Positions 33,892 through 45,769 of a stretch of DNA of 64,000 nt are shown in pieces. Each line of letters starts with the position of its first letter. The stretch's first letter is position 1. The notes under the pieces were generated by a model. It did no database searches. It saw only the letters and a list, made by a program, of their open reading frames with translations, and was not told where the DNA came from. A program made the translations under genes and the position numbers. The DNA is from Branchipolynoe longqiensis (lineage: Eukaryota > Annelida > Polychaeta > Phyllodocida > Polynoidae), in NCBI GenBank assembly GCA_030323885.1, contig CM059196.1, positions 41,261,798-41,325,797 of the forward strand. The letters run 5' to 3'.

Positions 33892-34185
33892 GGACACGGT
33901 AGCCGAATCAGTATGAGTGCAGGTTTCCTGTACAGAATATCGGGAGTGTGGATCCGGCTGAGTCAAACTAATGACTTATACAATTGATACTTGTTGCTTC
34001 CTGGCTTGGCGCTCAGTATTAATAGGATAGGGCAAGGACTGGTTAGCCTTGTGTCAGGATAATGTGACTGAGTGGGATATTGAGTCATGGTGCTGGTGAC
34101 CTGATTTCCCAGTGGGGCAGCACTATAGTCACCATGAGTGCATGCTGTCACAAGTCAATACTCATCTTGATATGAGCTTAGATGA
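33892..34185 (+). repeat. SINE-A copy
   Basis: Head (acggtagccgaatcagtatg), body and part of the tail (gatatgagcttagatgacc). The tail is cut and followed by a reversed tRNA-like head at 34186-34250 (ccgcacgggaagccggcg), the start of another, truncated copy. Confidence 0.87.
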
Positions 34186-34438
34186 CCAGGAATCGAACTC
34201 CCGATCCCCCGCACGGGAAGCCGGCGTTCTACCCATTGGGCCACCGCGCTCGATTTTATCATTAGTAAATACTATATTATTAAATCAGAATATTAGGTAA
34301 TGTCATCAATATCATATACTATGGCACTTCAATGGCAAGATAACAAAAGGTTTATTTCATATATTAGCTTTCTTGTGTGTTCAAAATGCTGTTCCCTGTC
34401 GTGGCCTCGAGTTTACACTGCTTCGCCCTCTGTTCCAG

Positions 34439-34508
34439 ATGCTGGGTACGCCCTGCAAACAGCGAACTGGAGTACATCTACATCATTCCCAACGTTCTCA
34501 GCGTTGTG
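34439..34508 (+). CDS. Receptor exon F: ECL2 and start of TM5
   Basis: The acceptor cgccctctgttccag is followed by A, which completes a Gly codon from exon E. The exon then reads CWVRPANSELEYIYIIP and NVLSVV, with a phase-0 donor gtaaga. The CW pair is the conserved ECL2 disulfide Cys plus Trp, and YIYIIP matches the entrance to TM5 in calcitonin- and CRF-type receptors (Y+I...P). The next intron (15 kb) holds a nearly complete LINE and a 2-kb satellite. Confidence 0.88.
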
Positions 34509-34559
34509 GTAAGAAACACTCACATTGACTCCTGTACACCTCACCGTACACGGCAGAAT

Positions 34560-34735
34560 TGCAGCACTGTCACACGCTGTGACACACTGTCCCACGCTGA
34601 CACACGCTGTAACACGCTGTCACACTGTTGCATGCTGTCAGTCATCGTCACACGCTGCAACACTCTGTCACACACTGTCCCACACTGCCACAAGCTGTCC
34701 TACAATGTCACCAGCTGTCACACGATGTCGTGAAG
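34560..34735. repeat. CACGCTGTCACACTG tandem repeat after exon F
   Basis: Degenerate 10-11-bp units (CACACGCTGT / CCCACACTGC) starting about 50 bp downstream of the exon F donor. Confidence 0.85.
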
Positions 34736-34993
34736 GACGTCTCACACTACACGATAATCTCACACCAAACCGATATTTAGTTATGGGCATCAGGGACTTG
34801 ACGCCTTCAGTCTGAGTGGGTGATTGATGTTTTTGGATTTAGCCTCGGATACCGACTTTGTCACCTCTTGTAAGCTTGCTGCGTACATGTTGTAAGCCTA
34901 GTGTGAGCACCATTGCCGTTTACATTCAGCTGCACACATGGCTGGGATGTATATACATAATATGTATAGCTGGGATATATATATGAGTCAGCC

Positions 34994-35449
34994 TCACGAA
35001 AACGGGCCAATCGGTGGTCAAGTGAAGATGTCGGCATCGCAATTCTTAAAAGTGTAGTGCATTTCTTTGTTTCATATTAAATTATCCTAGAAACAAATAA
35101 GGTTGTTGTATTTTCTCCACCTTTACATTCAGGATCAATTTTAAGACTTTCCAGCACCTCTGTCAATGCTAAACTATAATTATACCGATCGACGCTGACA
35201 TCCAATGATCGACGCCGACAACTTTAACAGATGTCAGTGTCGCAATTCTTAAAGTGGTGTGCATTTCTTTGTTTTATAATAAATTATCATAGAAACAAAT
35301 CAGGTTGTTGTATTTTCTCGACCTTTACATTCTGGATAAATTTTAAGACTTTCCAACACCTCTGTCAATGCTAAATTATAATTATACCGATCGACGCCGA
35401 CATCCATGCTCGACACCGACAACTTCCACCAATTGGCCTCTTTCCGTGA
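34994..35449. repeat. TIR element, family CACGAAAACGGGCCAATCGG
   Basis: Ends cacgaaaacgggccaatcgg and ccaattggcctctttccgtg. The interior is a direct duplication of about 202 bp (gatgtcggcatcgcaattct repeated from 35231). Confidence 0.8.
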
Positions 35450-35460
35450 TCCTGACCCAT

Positions 35461-35859
35461 ATAGATAAAAGATTCACCCGGTACTTGTAGTACACGGGTG
35501 AACGACAACGTAGCGTAAATACGGGCAAAAATAGCTTTAGTATAGAACAGGAAGTAGAATGCCTGCCTCCAGTATCAAATGGATACTTATATAGGCACAG
35601 AGTTGGTGAAATTGGAGAAAATGCAAAAAGACAAGATGGCGGCGATAGAACGCCGTCAATTTCATTTTAAAATTGTATTAAACTAGATATTTTATTATAT
35701 TGTTCAGCTCAAAGGTAGTGGGGAAATATGAAGAATAAATGTTGCTTTTTAGATTGTGAAATTAGCCTCTCATTTCATTTCCCCACTTTTTCGACCTTTT
35801 TTATATAGGGCTGGTATTCACCCGTGTACTGTGAGTCCCGGGTGAATCCTTTATCTAGG
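35461..35859 (+). repeat. TIR element, family CTAGATAAAAGATTCACCCGG, copy 1
   Basis: A long terminal repeat of about 45 bp (atagataaaagattcacccg, gtacttgtagtacacgggtg) is mirrored at the right end (gtgtactgtgagtcccgggt). The interior contains aagacaagatggcggc. An inverted second copy is at 58318-58725. Confidence 0.9.
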
Positions 35860-35969
35860 ATATATATAGTTGGGCTGGATATATATATCCCAGCTATACA
35901 TATTACGTATATATATACAGTCCAGCCATGTGTGTGGCTGAATGTAAACGGCAATGGTAATATATATAA

Positions 35970-35975
35970 CGGTAC

Positions 35976-36046
<71 letters not shown>
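35970..36046. repeat. (TA)n microsatellite
   Basis: About 75 bp of TA repeats with one G interruption. Another short TA tract is at 36405-36450. Confidence 0.95.
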
Positions 36047-36049
<3 letters not shown>

Positions 36050-36791
36050 TTTTGCGACATGATACGCAAGAAGTAAGCAAACTGTGTACTACTGCCGATT
36101 TCTGAAACTTCCTGTCTACTACTGCCGATTTCTTTGTGTATACCTCGACTAATAACTACAGAGCATTATTAAGGCATCAAAAGTACCTATATCTGCAAGG
36201 CATACCACATAATTCGAACCAAAAACAGATCAAGTGTATAAATTTCCTATTATCACTCACATGCTCTAGCTAAACTGGTATTCCAAGCAGAACGATAGGC
36301 AAAAGACATGTAGCTAGCTGGATAAAACATTTACCAACATCCACAATAGAGGTGAAAATGCTGATTGTTGTGAGACAGTGCCACATCCTTGTTATCAGGT
36401 TATATAGTTATATATATATATATATATACAAATATATATATATATATGAAGAGCTCTTTTCCAAAACATAATAATCGCCAATACAAAAAATTAGTTTGCA
36501 ATGTCAATGTCATGTTCGTAGATTATGTTTTGGTCAAGAGCTCACTTCTCAAACACGCGCTATTTTCAACATTAATGTGCAACATCTGTCCTCATAATAA
36601 ATGCACACAATCATGCTACCATTCTATTTCTCTGAAACTCATTAGAGCTAGTTGTTGATCGGGGGAGGGGGGTGCAGTCGTAGATGTGTGCCTGCAACTT
36701 CCGGTTGATTCTATGAATAACTAAGTACTTAAATACGATGTAGTATATAACAGTACATACGGCCCTCTCAACAACATCATTTCTCACGTTG
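36047..36791. other. Intron, no recognisable feature
   Basis: A short direct repeat (ctactgccgatttct twice, 36088-36132) and TA tracts. Otherwise unassigned. Confidence 0.5.
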
Positions 36792-37138
36792 TTAAAGCTG
36801 CATAGTCCGATCAAATATCAAATTTTCAAAACCAAGCCAATTATCTAGATTTGATTTTACATTAGATACTGATGCACTTATTAAGCATTTGTTTCTGCAT
36901 AGAAGGCAACACTGAGTCAATTTAACAGAACCTGTTACTGCTGAAGTCTATGGTGTCAGAGTTTTGGCAAGCTTGCCAAAACTAATTTTCCATGTTTGCA
37001 CTCAAAATATCTCAAAAGTTTACCATTTAAAATAAAAGTAACTTTGAACTAATGTAAAGTAGATACTAGTGATCAAACTAATATATTTATCTCAGAAAAA
37101 ATACAGAAATTAAAAACCATCGGACTATGCAACTTTAA
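36792..37138. repeat. TIR element, family TTAAAGCTGCATAGTCCGAT (interrupted)
   Basis: The left end ttaaagctgcatagtccgat is mirrored by atcggactatgcaactttaa. Its right end is split at TTAA by the insertion at 37139-37989, and the sequence resumes with agtaacg at 37994. The copy at 46210-46235 (gcaactttaaagttac) shows the uninterrupted arrangement. Confidence 0.88.
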
Positions 37139-37989
37139 GGCCCTGTCACACTACGACGCTTCCGCCGGCGCGCCGGCAACGCACAAAATATTTGCAACCC
37201 GTCGAGAAACGTCAAACTTTTCAGCGCTTTGGGAGAAAGTTTGACGCGGCGCAGCGTGTTAGTGGCGGGTTGGAGGCGCATTATTGGCGCGTTATTGGCG
37301 CGTTAGTAGCGTGTTATTAGGATGTCTGTAGCGTGTCGGTAGCGTGTTATTGGCGTGTTGTCGGCGCGCTGTCGGCGCGTTGTCGGCGCGTTTACGGCGT
37401 GGAGGCAGCGCATTGGTATCGTGTTAGTATTGCGTGAACCCGTACATACCCGCCAGCAACACGTTAGGACGCGCCCGCAGCGCGTCCACAGCGCGCGGCC
37501 AACGCATCCAGGCGCGCCGGCAACACGTCCAACGCGCCGAGAAACGCTGGAGCAACGCCAATGGCATGCCCACAACATGTCGATGGGACTTTCCCGACGC
37601 GCCGACGGAACGCTCCCATTTTTGGGGGAAAAAAGCCAACGTTAACCAACGTTGATCAACGTCCTGCCAGCGTACGGCCGGCGCGCCGCCAACGCGTGTC
37701 GACGTGTTGCTAACGCGTCGGTAACGCGCCCTCCAACCCGTTGGCACGCGTCGCCGCGCGTCCAAAGTTTTGTGCATGCACAAAACCTCGACGCGCCCCG
37801 ACGCGCGCCGACGCGCCCCGACGTGTCCATTCACACGTTGCTATGTACCGACGCGCCGGTAACGCGCCGGCAACGCGCCGGCAACGCGCCGGTAACGTAC
37901 CGGACGTGTACCGACGTGTTGAACAAAAACCCAACCCGTCGGCACGCGTCGAAGCACGTTGGTGAGAAACGTCGTAGTGTGACAGGGCC
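37139..37989. repeat. CG-rich foldback element inserted at TTAA
   Basis: A terminal repeat GGCCCTGTCACACTACGACG is mirrored by cgtcgtagtgtgacagggcc and flanked by TTAA on both sides (37135-37138, 37990-37993). The interior is dense in gcgcgttggcg-type words in the left half and their complements (caacgcgccgg) in the right half, making the element a large imperfect palindrome far richer in CpG than its surroundings. Open frames on all strands are artefacts of the lack of TA-rich stops. TTAA duplication is typical of piggyBac-type elements, but no transposase is present. Confidence 0.9.
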
Positions 37990-38104
37990 TTAAAGTAACG
38001 CGGTGTTGCCAATGTAATTAATATAAATATGTCTCCTCGTTTTTTTAAACTCCACATTCAACATTTATTTGCTCGAGGAATGGGTTTTGTGACAGTTGTG
38101 TTTG

Positions 38105-38334
38105 TTTCTCTGTTTGTTGGGGTTTTACATCCCAACAATATTTAAGGTCATATCAAGACGGGTGCTTACTCGTGACAGTGCGCACCCATGACAGCTTAAT
38201 AGTGCTGCCCTGCTGGGTGGTCGGCACCATGACCCACTATCCAACTCAGTCGCATTATCATGATACTGAGCAAAACAGGCATAGCCTTATCCTAGTAATG
38301 CCGAGTCCCAGGATATGTATCATTTTTGAACAGA
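38105..38334 (-). repeat. SINE-A body, reverse
   Basis: Tail (ttgttggggttttacatccc) and body (cgcattatcatgatactgag) in reverse, joined directly to a forward head at 38335. Confidence 0.8.
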
Positions 38335-38500
38335 CGGGATGGCCGAGTGTGTTGAACGTTGCCTCCGTTTTGGTAGCTCATGGGATTCGAACCCCCGGGG
38401 TTCTATCCCTGGCCGAATCAAACCAATGACTTAACAATGTATGCTTGTCATTACCTATCCGGGTACTCTGCTTTGCTAGGATAGGGCAGGGAGCAGTGGA
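38335..38500 (+). repeat. SINE-A head half, forward
   Basis: A tRNA-like head (gatggccgagtgtgttgaac, attcgaacccccgggg) and the start of the body (tcaaaccaatgacttaac). It is head-to-head with the preceding reverse copy. Confidence 0.78.
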
Positions 38501-38901
38501 ATGAAGAAGACATAATGTCCGTGATTGAAATTTACTTTACTTAGTCAACTAATTTTTTTTTTTTTGTTCAAGTGTTTTTATTCCTCTGAATAACATGTTT
38601 TCAGTGCTAATGCACTGGTCTTCCAGCCCTAATCACAATTGCCTCTACACAGTAAACAAATCTACAACAATATACAAATAGACAAATATGAACAATATAC
38701 AAATACACAAATATGAAGAAGAACAACAATCATTGGTTTGATTCAGTCATGGTTCGAAACCGCGACCTCTCTCAGGGGAACATAGGCCAGTACTCTCACC
38801 GATAGCAATGATGTACAGCTGCATCAAAATGTCTTTTAATAGCTGCACTAAATCTAGACAGCAGGAGACTGCGTGCAGACAGCATTGTAGATATATATAT
38901 A

Positions 38902-39355
38902 CAGTATAAGCCCATTAAACCAAGCTCGGTTAAACCAAACGATCGGTTAATCCAAACTTTTTCGGCGGCCCGGCAAAATACTACCATTTATCATATAAAA
39001 AGTTGGTTAAACCAAAGTCGGTTAATCCAAACTATCGGTTCAATCAATCAATAGTTCCGTCCTCTAGTCGAGGGTTGGATGCAATGGTTCTCCACTTGTC
39101 CCGATGGTGTGCTGTTCTGATAGACTGTGAATAATTCAAGCCTGTCCACTGTGAAATATTTGTAAACCATGATGTTCTTGGTCTCCCTCTCCCTCTGCTG
39201 CCATTCACCTTCCCTGGCAGCAACAATGGGTGTGGCTGAATGTAAATGGAAGGGAAGGTGAAACTATCGGTTAATCCAAACAAAATTGTCGGACCACAGG
39301 CCACTTCCAGTACGGTTAAACCAAACTTTCAATATGGGTGAGAACGGTTACACTG
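38902..39355. repeat. Pogo-like TIR element (CAGTATAAGCCCATTAAACC), interrupted
   Basis: It begins CAGTATAAGCCCATTAAACC after TA and ends gtaacac-complement (ggttacactg) before TA. The interior consists of GGTTAATCCAAAC words. A CAGT...ACTG end with TA flanks suggests the Tc1/mariner-pogo superfamily. Split by a LINE fragment at 39041-39260. Confidence 0.8.
39041..39260 (-). mobile_element. LINE 3' fragment, copy 3, with 12-bp target-site duplication
   Basis: The same family as 18001 and 27675 (RGRGRPRTSWFTNI frame on the minus strand, caatcaatcaat tail). AAACTATCGGTT flanks it at 39029-39040 and 39261-39272. The far (5') end carries an extra ggcagcaacaatgggtg... stretch and an inverted aagggaaggtg piece, as left by a twin-priming type of 5' inversion. 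Confidence 0.92.
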
Positions 39356-39854
39356 TAGCGGCAGCACAAATGAGGGTTGGGGTTGGGAGGCTGTGCATAC
39401 ATACAGGAAGCAGTATTTCACCAAATATAAAACAATATTTAGTTCAATAATTCAAGAATTCCATTGTGATCTACGTTAGAAACAAATGTAGGGCAATAAC
39501 CTTACCAATTTGGTCATCAGAAATCATATAATATATGTTGATAGGTTCAACGTGAGCTTATAGTTAGGGCCTATTGTGAAAAAAGGGGTTTCGAGGGAAC
39601 TTTCCCCACTACTGGCTATGTGAACACATCCGGACACAATTTCAATCACCCTTCAGGGACTAGTGAACATTAACTGAGAATTGGTCTATTACTAGACTTA
39701 AGTGCTCCTGAGATGTATTGTTACTTCTGCCACAAAGCTGGGATTCTAAAAATGTGGCATTAAATTGCATCATATGAAAAGTATTTTGCGATTGTAAAAT
39801 CACACATATAAAATATTCCATGTACCATAAGATTCCGTACATATACATGTATAT
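39356..39854. other. Intron, no recognisable feature
   Basis: AT-rich, possibly with a fragment of the TTAAAGCTGCATAGTCCGAT family around 39440-39540. Not certain. Confidence 0.4.
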
Positions 39855-40442
39855 GGGTCATTCTCTAAAACTGGGCACAAAAGTGTGACATGGAAATGAA
39901 AAGTGAAAACCTTCCAAATAATAACAAAACTCCTTCCAAATAATAGCCTAATCCAATGTCCTATGAAGGTTTGCATGTTGTGCATATGTCAGAGTCGAAA
40001 AAAATTAATTTCACTTTTTTAATTAGAACTTATACAAATTGAGCAATACATTAATATCACTCGTGTAGCATGAAAATTAAAGACACATCCAGAACCTCCT
40101 TTTAACATATACAACATAGTCAAACACAATTTTATTGATTACTGTTAAGTAGACAAGGTTATAACTTACAAGAAAAACGATGAAAAATAAGTTGAAAAAA
40201 ACTTTGGCTACATGTATGGTGTCAATGTGTAAATCTTCACATTTTCACTCTAGCGCAAAATCATACAATTATAATTTTGATATCTTATGTGGGATCAATT
40301 CAATACATGTAGAACTGCTAACATACCTAATAGACAGAGGCTAGAATAATTATTTCACTTGTTATCAATAAAACAAAGACTTAATTATCAGCATCGTAAC
40401 ATGAAGACCAAAGATGCGGTGCCCAGCTTTGGAGAATAACCC
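39855..40442. repeat. TIR element, family GGTCATTCTCTGAAACTGGGCA, copy 2
   Basis: Ends gggtcattctctaaaactgg and ccagctttggagaataaccc. The interior is as in 33149-33676 but longer. Confidence 0.87.
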
Positions 40443-40499
40443 ATATATGTATATAGTCTATATATATATATTTATATATATATATATATATATCCTCAC

Positions 40500-40826
40500 C
40501 CGACGTGGTGGCCGAACCGGTAAGAGCATAGTCTGCTCGTGCGAAAAGTTAGGGGTTCTAATCCCAACCGAGTCAAACCAATGACTTGCCAAATTGATAC
40601 TTGTCACTACCTAGCCTGGCACTCAGCATTATTAGGATAGTGCAAGGACTGGATAGCTCAGTATCAAGATAATGTAACTGAGTGGGATATCGGATCATGG
40701 TGCCAGAGGTCTGATCTCCCAGTGGGGAAGTACTGTAAAGTTGCCATGAGTGCTCACTGTCACATGTCAGCACCTGTCCAGATATAACAATCGATGTTGT
40801 TGCTATGGCATAACATTCCAACAAAC
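40500..40826 (+). repeat. SINE-A copy
   Basis: A full tRNA-like head (cgtggtggccgaaccggtaa, ggttctaatcccaaccg), body and diverged tail (gttgttgctatggcataaca). It sits just upstream of the large LINE. Confidence 0.88.
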
Positions 40827-40966
40827 ATTAAATCTATACTGGTTGCATAGAATGAATGCTAAGTGACTTCAACAAATCTGCTTATCGTATCCCTGGTGTG
40901 TATCTGTCGTTACCACAGTGCTACACACCCCAATTTTGAGGGCTCTGTGGTGGGTGGGGAGCGAGG

Positions 40967-42004
40967 ATGACGAACCAAAAACAATTCAATGTGGATACTC
41001 AAAACCCCCCAAATAATAAGAAAAGATTACTAGACACGGAAAAGAAATCAGACTCGGATTCGCACTCACGTCCGAATGCTGATGATTGGCCACGGTTCAT
41101 TATGATTGAATCATTGAATGATGAGGCATCAGTTGCCAATCTTTCCCCTTTTGCCATTCACAAGGGCATTATGGGAATCGCTGGCACAGTCAAAGATGTG
41201 AAGAAGCTACAAAGTGGACATATTCTGGTGGAGTGTGCTAAGAAAGCACATGCCGACAATCTGCTACATGCAAGCATGCTAGCAGGTGTCGGCATCAAGG
41301 CCTCTCCTCATCGAACTCTCAACTCTAGCAAAGGAGTAATCTTGATGGTGTTGATGAGGATGAGATAGCACATGAGCTCAAGTCTCAAGGAGTGTTAAAC
41401 ATATGAAGAATAGTTATAAAGAGGGATAACAAATCCATAAAAACAGGGACATATATCCTCACAGTTTGGCAAGCCTTTTCCGCCCAAGAATTTGAAAATT
41501 GGATACATTAGTGTGAATGTGGTGCTTCCAATGCCAGAAGTTTGGTCATGGCAAGGATAGATGCAAAAATGAAACCATCTGTTTTAAGTGCGGTCAGAAA
41601 GGTCACGAGAACACCAGTTGTCAAAACCAGGCAAAATGTTCCAATTGCCTGGGTGACCATATGGCCATATCTAAAAACTGTCCTGTCTGGAAAAAAGAAA
41701 GCTCATTCAGCAGATCAAGACTGAGAAGCGGCTAAGCTACCCAGAAGCTCGAAGGCTGGCTGAGGCGAATACTCCCTTGCCAACCACCAAGAGCTATGCT
41801 GCGGCAGCCAAAGTCTCCAACAGGACAATTGAATGCCAGACTGAACTGACGTGGTTGACTGGAGGGAAGCCCACTGCCTTCACCCCAGTCCCAAATCTAA
41901 TGCCGGTTTCGACCAAAAGTAATAATAGTAATAATACTATTGCGGTGCAGACGCTGGCCGAGCCGGCGATGCCCAAAAAGAAGAAGAACAATTTCTCAGA
42001 CTGA
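40967..42004 (+). pseudogene. LINE ORF1 (gag-like, zinc knuckle), frameshifted
   Basis: Frame 1 (40967-41368) carries RFIMIESLNDEASVANLSPF and LNSSKGVI. The frame then shifts through a segment with two stops (around 41343-41510). Three zinc knuckles follow in the frame at 41517-41735: CFQCQKFGHGKDRC, CFKCGQKGHENTSC and CSNCLGDHMAISKNC. A further shift near 41710 leads to the Ser/Thr/Asn-rich tail ending at 42004. The protein would bind element RNA. Non-functional here. Confidence 0.87.
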
Positions 42005-42189
42005 GTTCCGAAGGGATCTTTGACCCCTACAGACAAAACGTCCAGGGGGTCATCTATCTCTAAAAACTTAACATCAAATAGATATCCGGCGCTGGCCTAT
42101 ATTGAGATGTCTGAGACTGCGGAAACCCACAGTCGAAGTCTCTCCCTCAAACCAAAGGTGAGGGGGAGAACACCTGTCACTGCTCCAAA

Positions 42190-45100
42190 ATGACAGTGAC
42201 AGGTGCATCTCTTATTCAATGGAACTGCCGAGGTTATAGGAGCAACATCGAAGAGTTGTCTCTTCTTTGTTGCAACCTCAATCCACTTGCTGTTTGCCTA
42301 CAAGAAACTTATATAAAAGCATCTGAGAGTTGTAGTCTTAAAGGCTACACCATTCATAATAAGCACGCACCAGATGGAGACCGAACCGCTGGTGGCTCCT
42401 CCATCTTGGTCAGACGTGATGTGGTATGTACGCCAGTGGCATTAGACACGACACTACAGGCTGTAGCTGTTTGTCTGATGCTGCATAAGACTGTAACTCT
42501 CTGTTCCATTTACATTCCTCCGAGCTCCATTCTCACTTTACAAGAACTGGACGCCCTTGTGGACCAGTTACCATCCCCATATTTACTATGGGTGACTTTA
42601 ACGGCCACAACCCATTATGGGGGGGGGGGGACAATAGGAACGCTAAAGGCAAGAGAATTGAGGACCTTGTGGCCGGTCATGCTCTGTGTGTATTGAACGA
42701 TGGTTCATACACATATTTGCATCCCGGCTATGGAACATACTCTGCCATCGATCTCAGCATTGTAGAACCAGAACTGGCACTGGACTTTTCGTGGAGGGTC
42801 TTGGACGACTTCTGCGGGAGCAACCACTTCCCAATTATTCTTATTTGCTGGGGGGCATCTCCCGTAGAGCGAGAGAGGAGCTGGCGGCTTCATAAAGCCG
42901 ACTGGCCCACCTTCCAGACCCTATGTCGCGAGGAGTTCACTCCAGACATCAGTGACATCGATGCCTTCACTGAGATGCTGAGATGGATTGCAGAGAAAAC
43001 TGTTCCGAAGACCTCGGCAACTCCCAAGCGTTTGACACCTCCATGGTTAGATGACGGCTGTAGGAGGGCTATTAAGGAACGAAAGAAAGCTCAGCATAAA
43101 TTCCACAGGAGACCGACTGCTGAAAATCAGTCTCTCGCAGAACAATCAAAGAACCGCGGAGGCAGTTTTGGAGACAATTTGTTTCTAGCATCACCATGCA
43201 CACGCCGTTGCGCAAAGTGTGGACAATGATCAGGAGAATCAAATGAAGGGGAGGTGATTCTTCTGTAGTCCAGCACTTGAAACACAATGGCACCATTCTC
43301 ACATCACTCGACGAAATAAGTGAAGAATTGGCTTGCACCTTTGCTGGAAACTCGTCTTTGGAAAACAGCCTCCCGGGCTTTTGGGCCATCAAGGAATGAC
43401 AAGAGCGAAAGCTCTTGGACTTTTCCTCCGATGGTTAGGAGCACTACAACACCCCATTCAGTATGGGTGAGTTGAGGTGTTCTTTGGAAAGCTCGCATGA
43501 CACAGCAGTTGGATCTGATGGAATTTATTATCAATTTTGGAAACTTCTCCCTGAACATGCACTGAGACTGTTGCTTCAACTTTTCAACAACATCTGGGAG
43601 CCGGGTGTCGTCCCCACCTCTTGGCGGGAAGTGAGAGTAATACCGATTCCAAACCTGTTAAAGACCAGAGTGAAGCCAACAACTATCGTCCCATAGCCCT
43701 CACAAGCTGCATCTGTAAAACCATGGAGCACATGGTAAACAACCGCCTCGTCTGGCTACTAGAGTCAGGACACCACCTGTCCATCCTTCAATATGGCTTC
43801 AGATGGGGCTGCAGCACCCTCGACCATTTGGCGCGCATGGAGATCTTCATAAGAGATGCTTTCCTTAAGAAGGAGAATGTTGTGGCTGTCTTTTTCGACC
43901 TCGAAAAAGCCTATGACACAACATGGCAGCATGGCATCATGGAGGATCTTCATGCGATTGGCCTTCGTGGCCACCAGCCTATTTTCATCAGGAACTTTCT
44001 AGCCTTCAGGCATTACCGCGTCCATGTCAAGACTACCTATTCCAGCCTACACGCACAGGAACTAGGAGTACTTCAAGGCAGCATACTGGCCGTGACCCTT
44101 TTCGGGGTCAAAGTCAATGGTATTGCTGCTGCTGTAAAGCGGGGGGTCTGCTGTAGTCTTTTCGTGGACGACTTTGTTTTATATTACAGCGGCGCTAACA
44201 TGAATGTAATAGAGACAGCTACAACCAAGCATAAATGGTCAGTTCTGAACGGTTTCAAATTTTCCAAGACCAAAACAGTCTGCATGCACTTCTGCCTGCT
44301 GCGTAGAATACATGCGGAACCGGAGCTGACCCTGGATGTGGATCACATTAAAGTTGTTGAGAAAACCAAATTTCTGGGCCTCATTCTCGACACAAAACTG
44401 TCTTTTGTGCCTCATATAAAGTACCTGAAAACAAGATGCCTGAAAGTGCTAGATATTCTGAGGGTGCTGTCCAGCTCAGAGTGGGGAGCAGACAGAGATG
44501 TTCTGCTCTCCGTGTACAGAACCTTGGTTCGGTCATGAGTGGATTATGGCAGCATAGTATACGGTTCCGCAAGGAAATCATATATGGGGCTGCTAGACAC
44601 GATCCACCACCAGGGACTGCGCCTGGCTCTTGGGGCCTTCCGCACCTCACCGGTTCAGAGCCTCTACCTCGAAGCCAATGAACCATCACTTAACAACATG
44701 AGAATCAAACTGGCCATGCAATATGTAGTCAAGCTAAAAACTAATTCATTGAATCCTGCACACAATTGTCTATTCGAGCAACATGATGAATCCAGGTATG
44801 AAGCCAGGCCGAATTACATCCGGCCACTGAGGCTCCGAATGAAACCTCATTTGGAGGCCTTTGGCGTGGATTTGGACATGTTGGAGAATGTTGTTGAGAA
44901 AGCCATCGGTTATCCTCCGACTCACGGAACTGAGGAAGTCTGGGACACATCCACTCGAATACCAAGGACTGCATGCAGAAATTCAAGGCCTGTTTGCAGA
45001 CCACCTCTCCATATACAATATACACTGATGGTTCGAATGACCAAAGCCAGGTAGCTGCTGCGGCAGTCTGCCGACGGGAAAATTTGGCGTATGTTTGCCC

Positions 45101-45769
45101 GATCAGAGCTCAATTTTCACTGCAGAAGCCCAAGCACTCCTTCTCGCATTGGAGTGTATCGAGGTATCCAACCACACTAACTATGTTATATACAGTGATT
45201 CGTTCTCTTGCCTCCTGGCTGTTGCTGGACTGAAAACAAATCACCCTATTCTAGCAACGGTCATTTATAAAATGAACCAACTGACAATGGATGGGTATGA
45301 CATCCACCTGTGCTGGGTGCCTGGCCATGCCGGCATACAAGGAAACGAACGAGCTGATCGGGCTGCGAAGAAGGCCCTGAACTGTGATCTTGCACCGTGT
45401 TTGAGCCCTAACTCTGATCTGAAACCACTAATAGCCACCCACATAAAATCCAAATGGCAACATGAGTGGGATGAAAACATTAATAAACTTAAAGAAATTG
45501 AACCAGCTGTGGGAAGGCCACCACAGACTCATGCAGGGGGTTGGCGGGACCAAGTGGTCCTTAGCCGCTACCGTATTGGCCACTCGTGGCTTACACATGC
45601 TTTTCTGCTCAAGGGGGAACCTCCCCCTGAATGTATTGGGTGTCAGTCCCCGGTGACACTCAAACACATTTTACTAAGTTGGTTTGATTTTTTGGCCCTG
45701 CGCCAACAGTTCTACACTGCAGACCGTATGCATGACCGTTTTACTAAGGTAAAAGAGGAAAACACTTGA
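42190..45769 (+). pseudogene. LINE ORF2: endonuclease, reverse transcriptase, RNase H; broken
   Basis: Endonuclease: IQWNCRGYRSN, CLQETYI and, after a frameshift in a G run at about 42630, MGDFNGHNPLWG and IDLSIVEP. The link region (43180-43460) has several stops. RT: NNYRPIALTSCICKTMEHMV, FFDLEKAYDTTW, GVLQGSI and FVDDFVLYY (44161-44187), the catalytic Asp pair. A TGA at 44536 interrupts before VDYGSIVYGSA and QGLRLALGAFRTSP. RNase H: YTDGS (about 45024), EAQALLLALE, YSDSFSCL and HAGIQGNERAD, across two frames shifted near 45095. The terminal CIGCQ...LKHILLSW has Trp where a final Cys is usual. Encodes target-primed retrotransposition enzymes, no longer intact. Confidence 0.92.

Larger units (their letters stand above)
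34911..35957. repeat. 1-kb inverted repeat enclosing two TIR elements
   Basis: The left arm 34911-34985 (cattgccgtttacattcagc, catggctgggatgtat) is the inverted counterpart of the right arm 35875-35957 (atcccagctatacatatt, ggctgaatgtaaacggcaat). Between the arms sit two separate TIR elements end to end (34994-35449 and 35461-35859). Confidence 0.83.

Noticed and set aside
37355..38057. Overlapping Arg/Ala-rich open frames on both strands
   Set aside because: Artefact of the CpG-rich foldback element, which has few stop codons in any frame.
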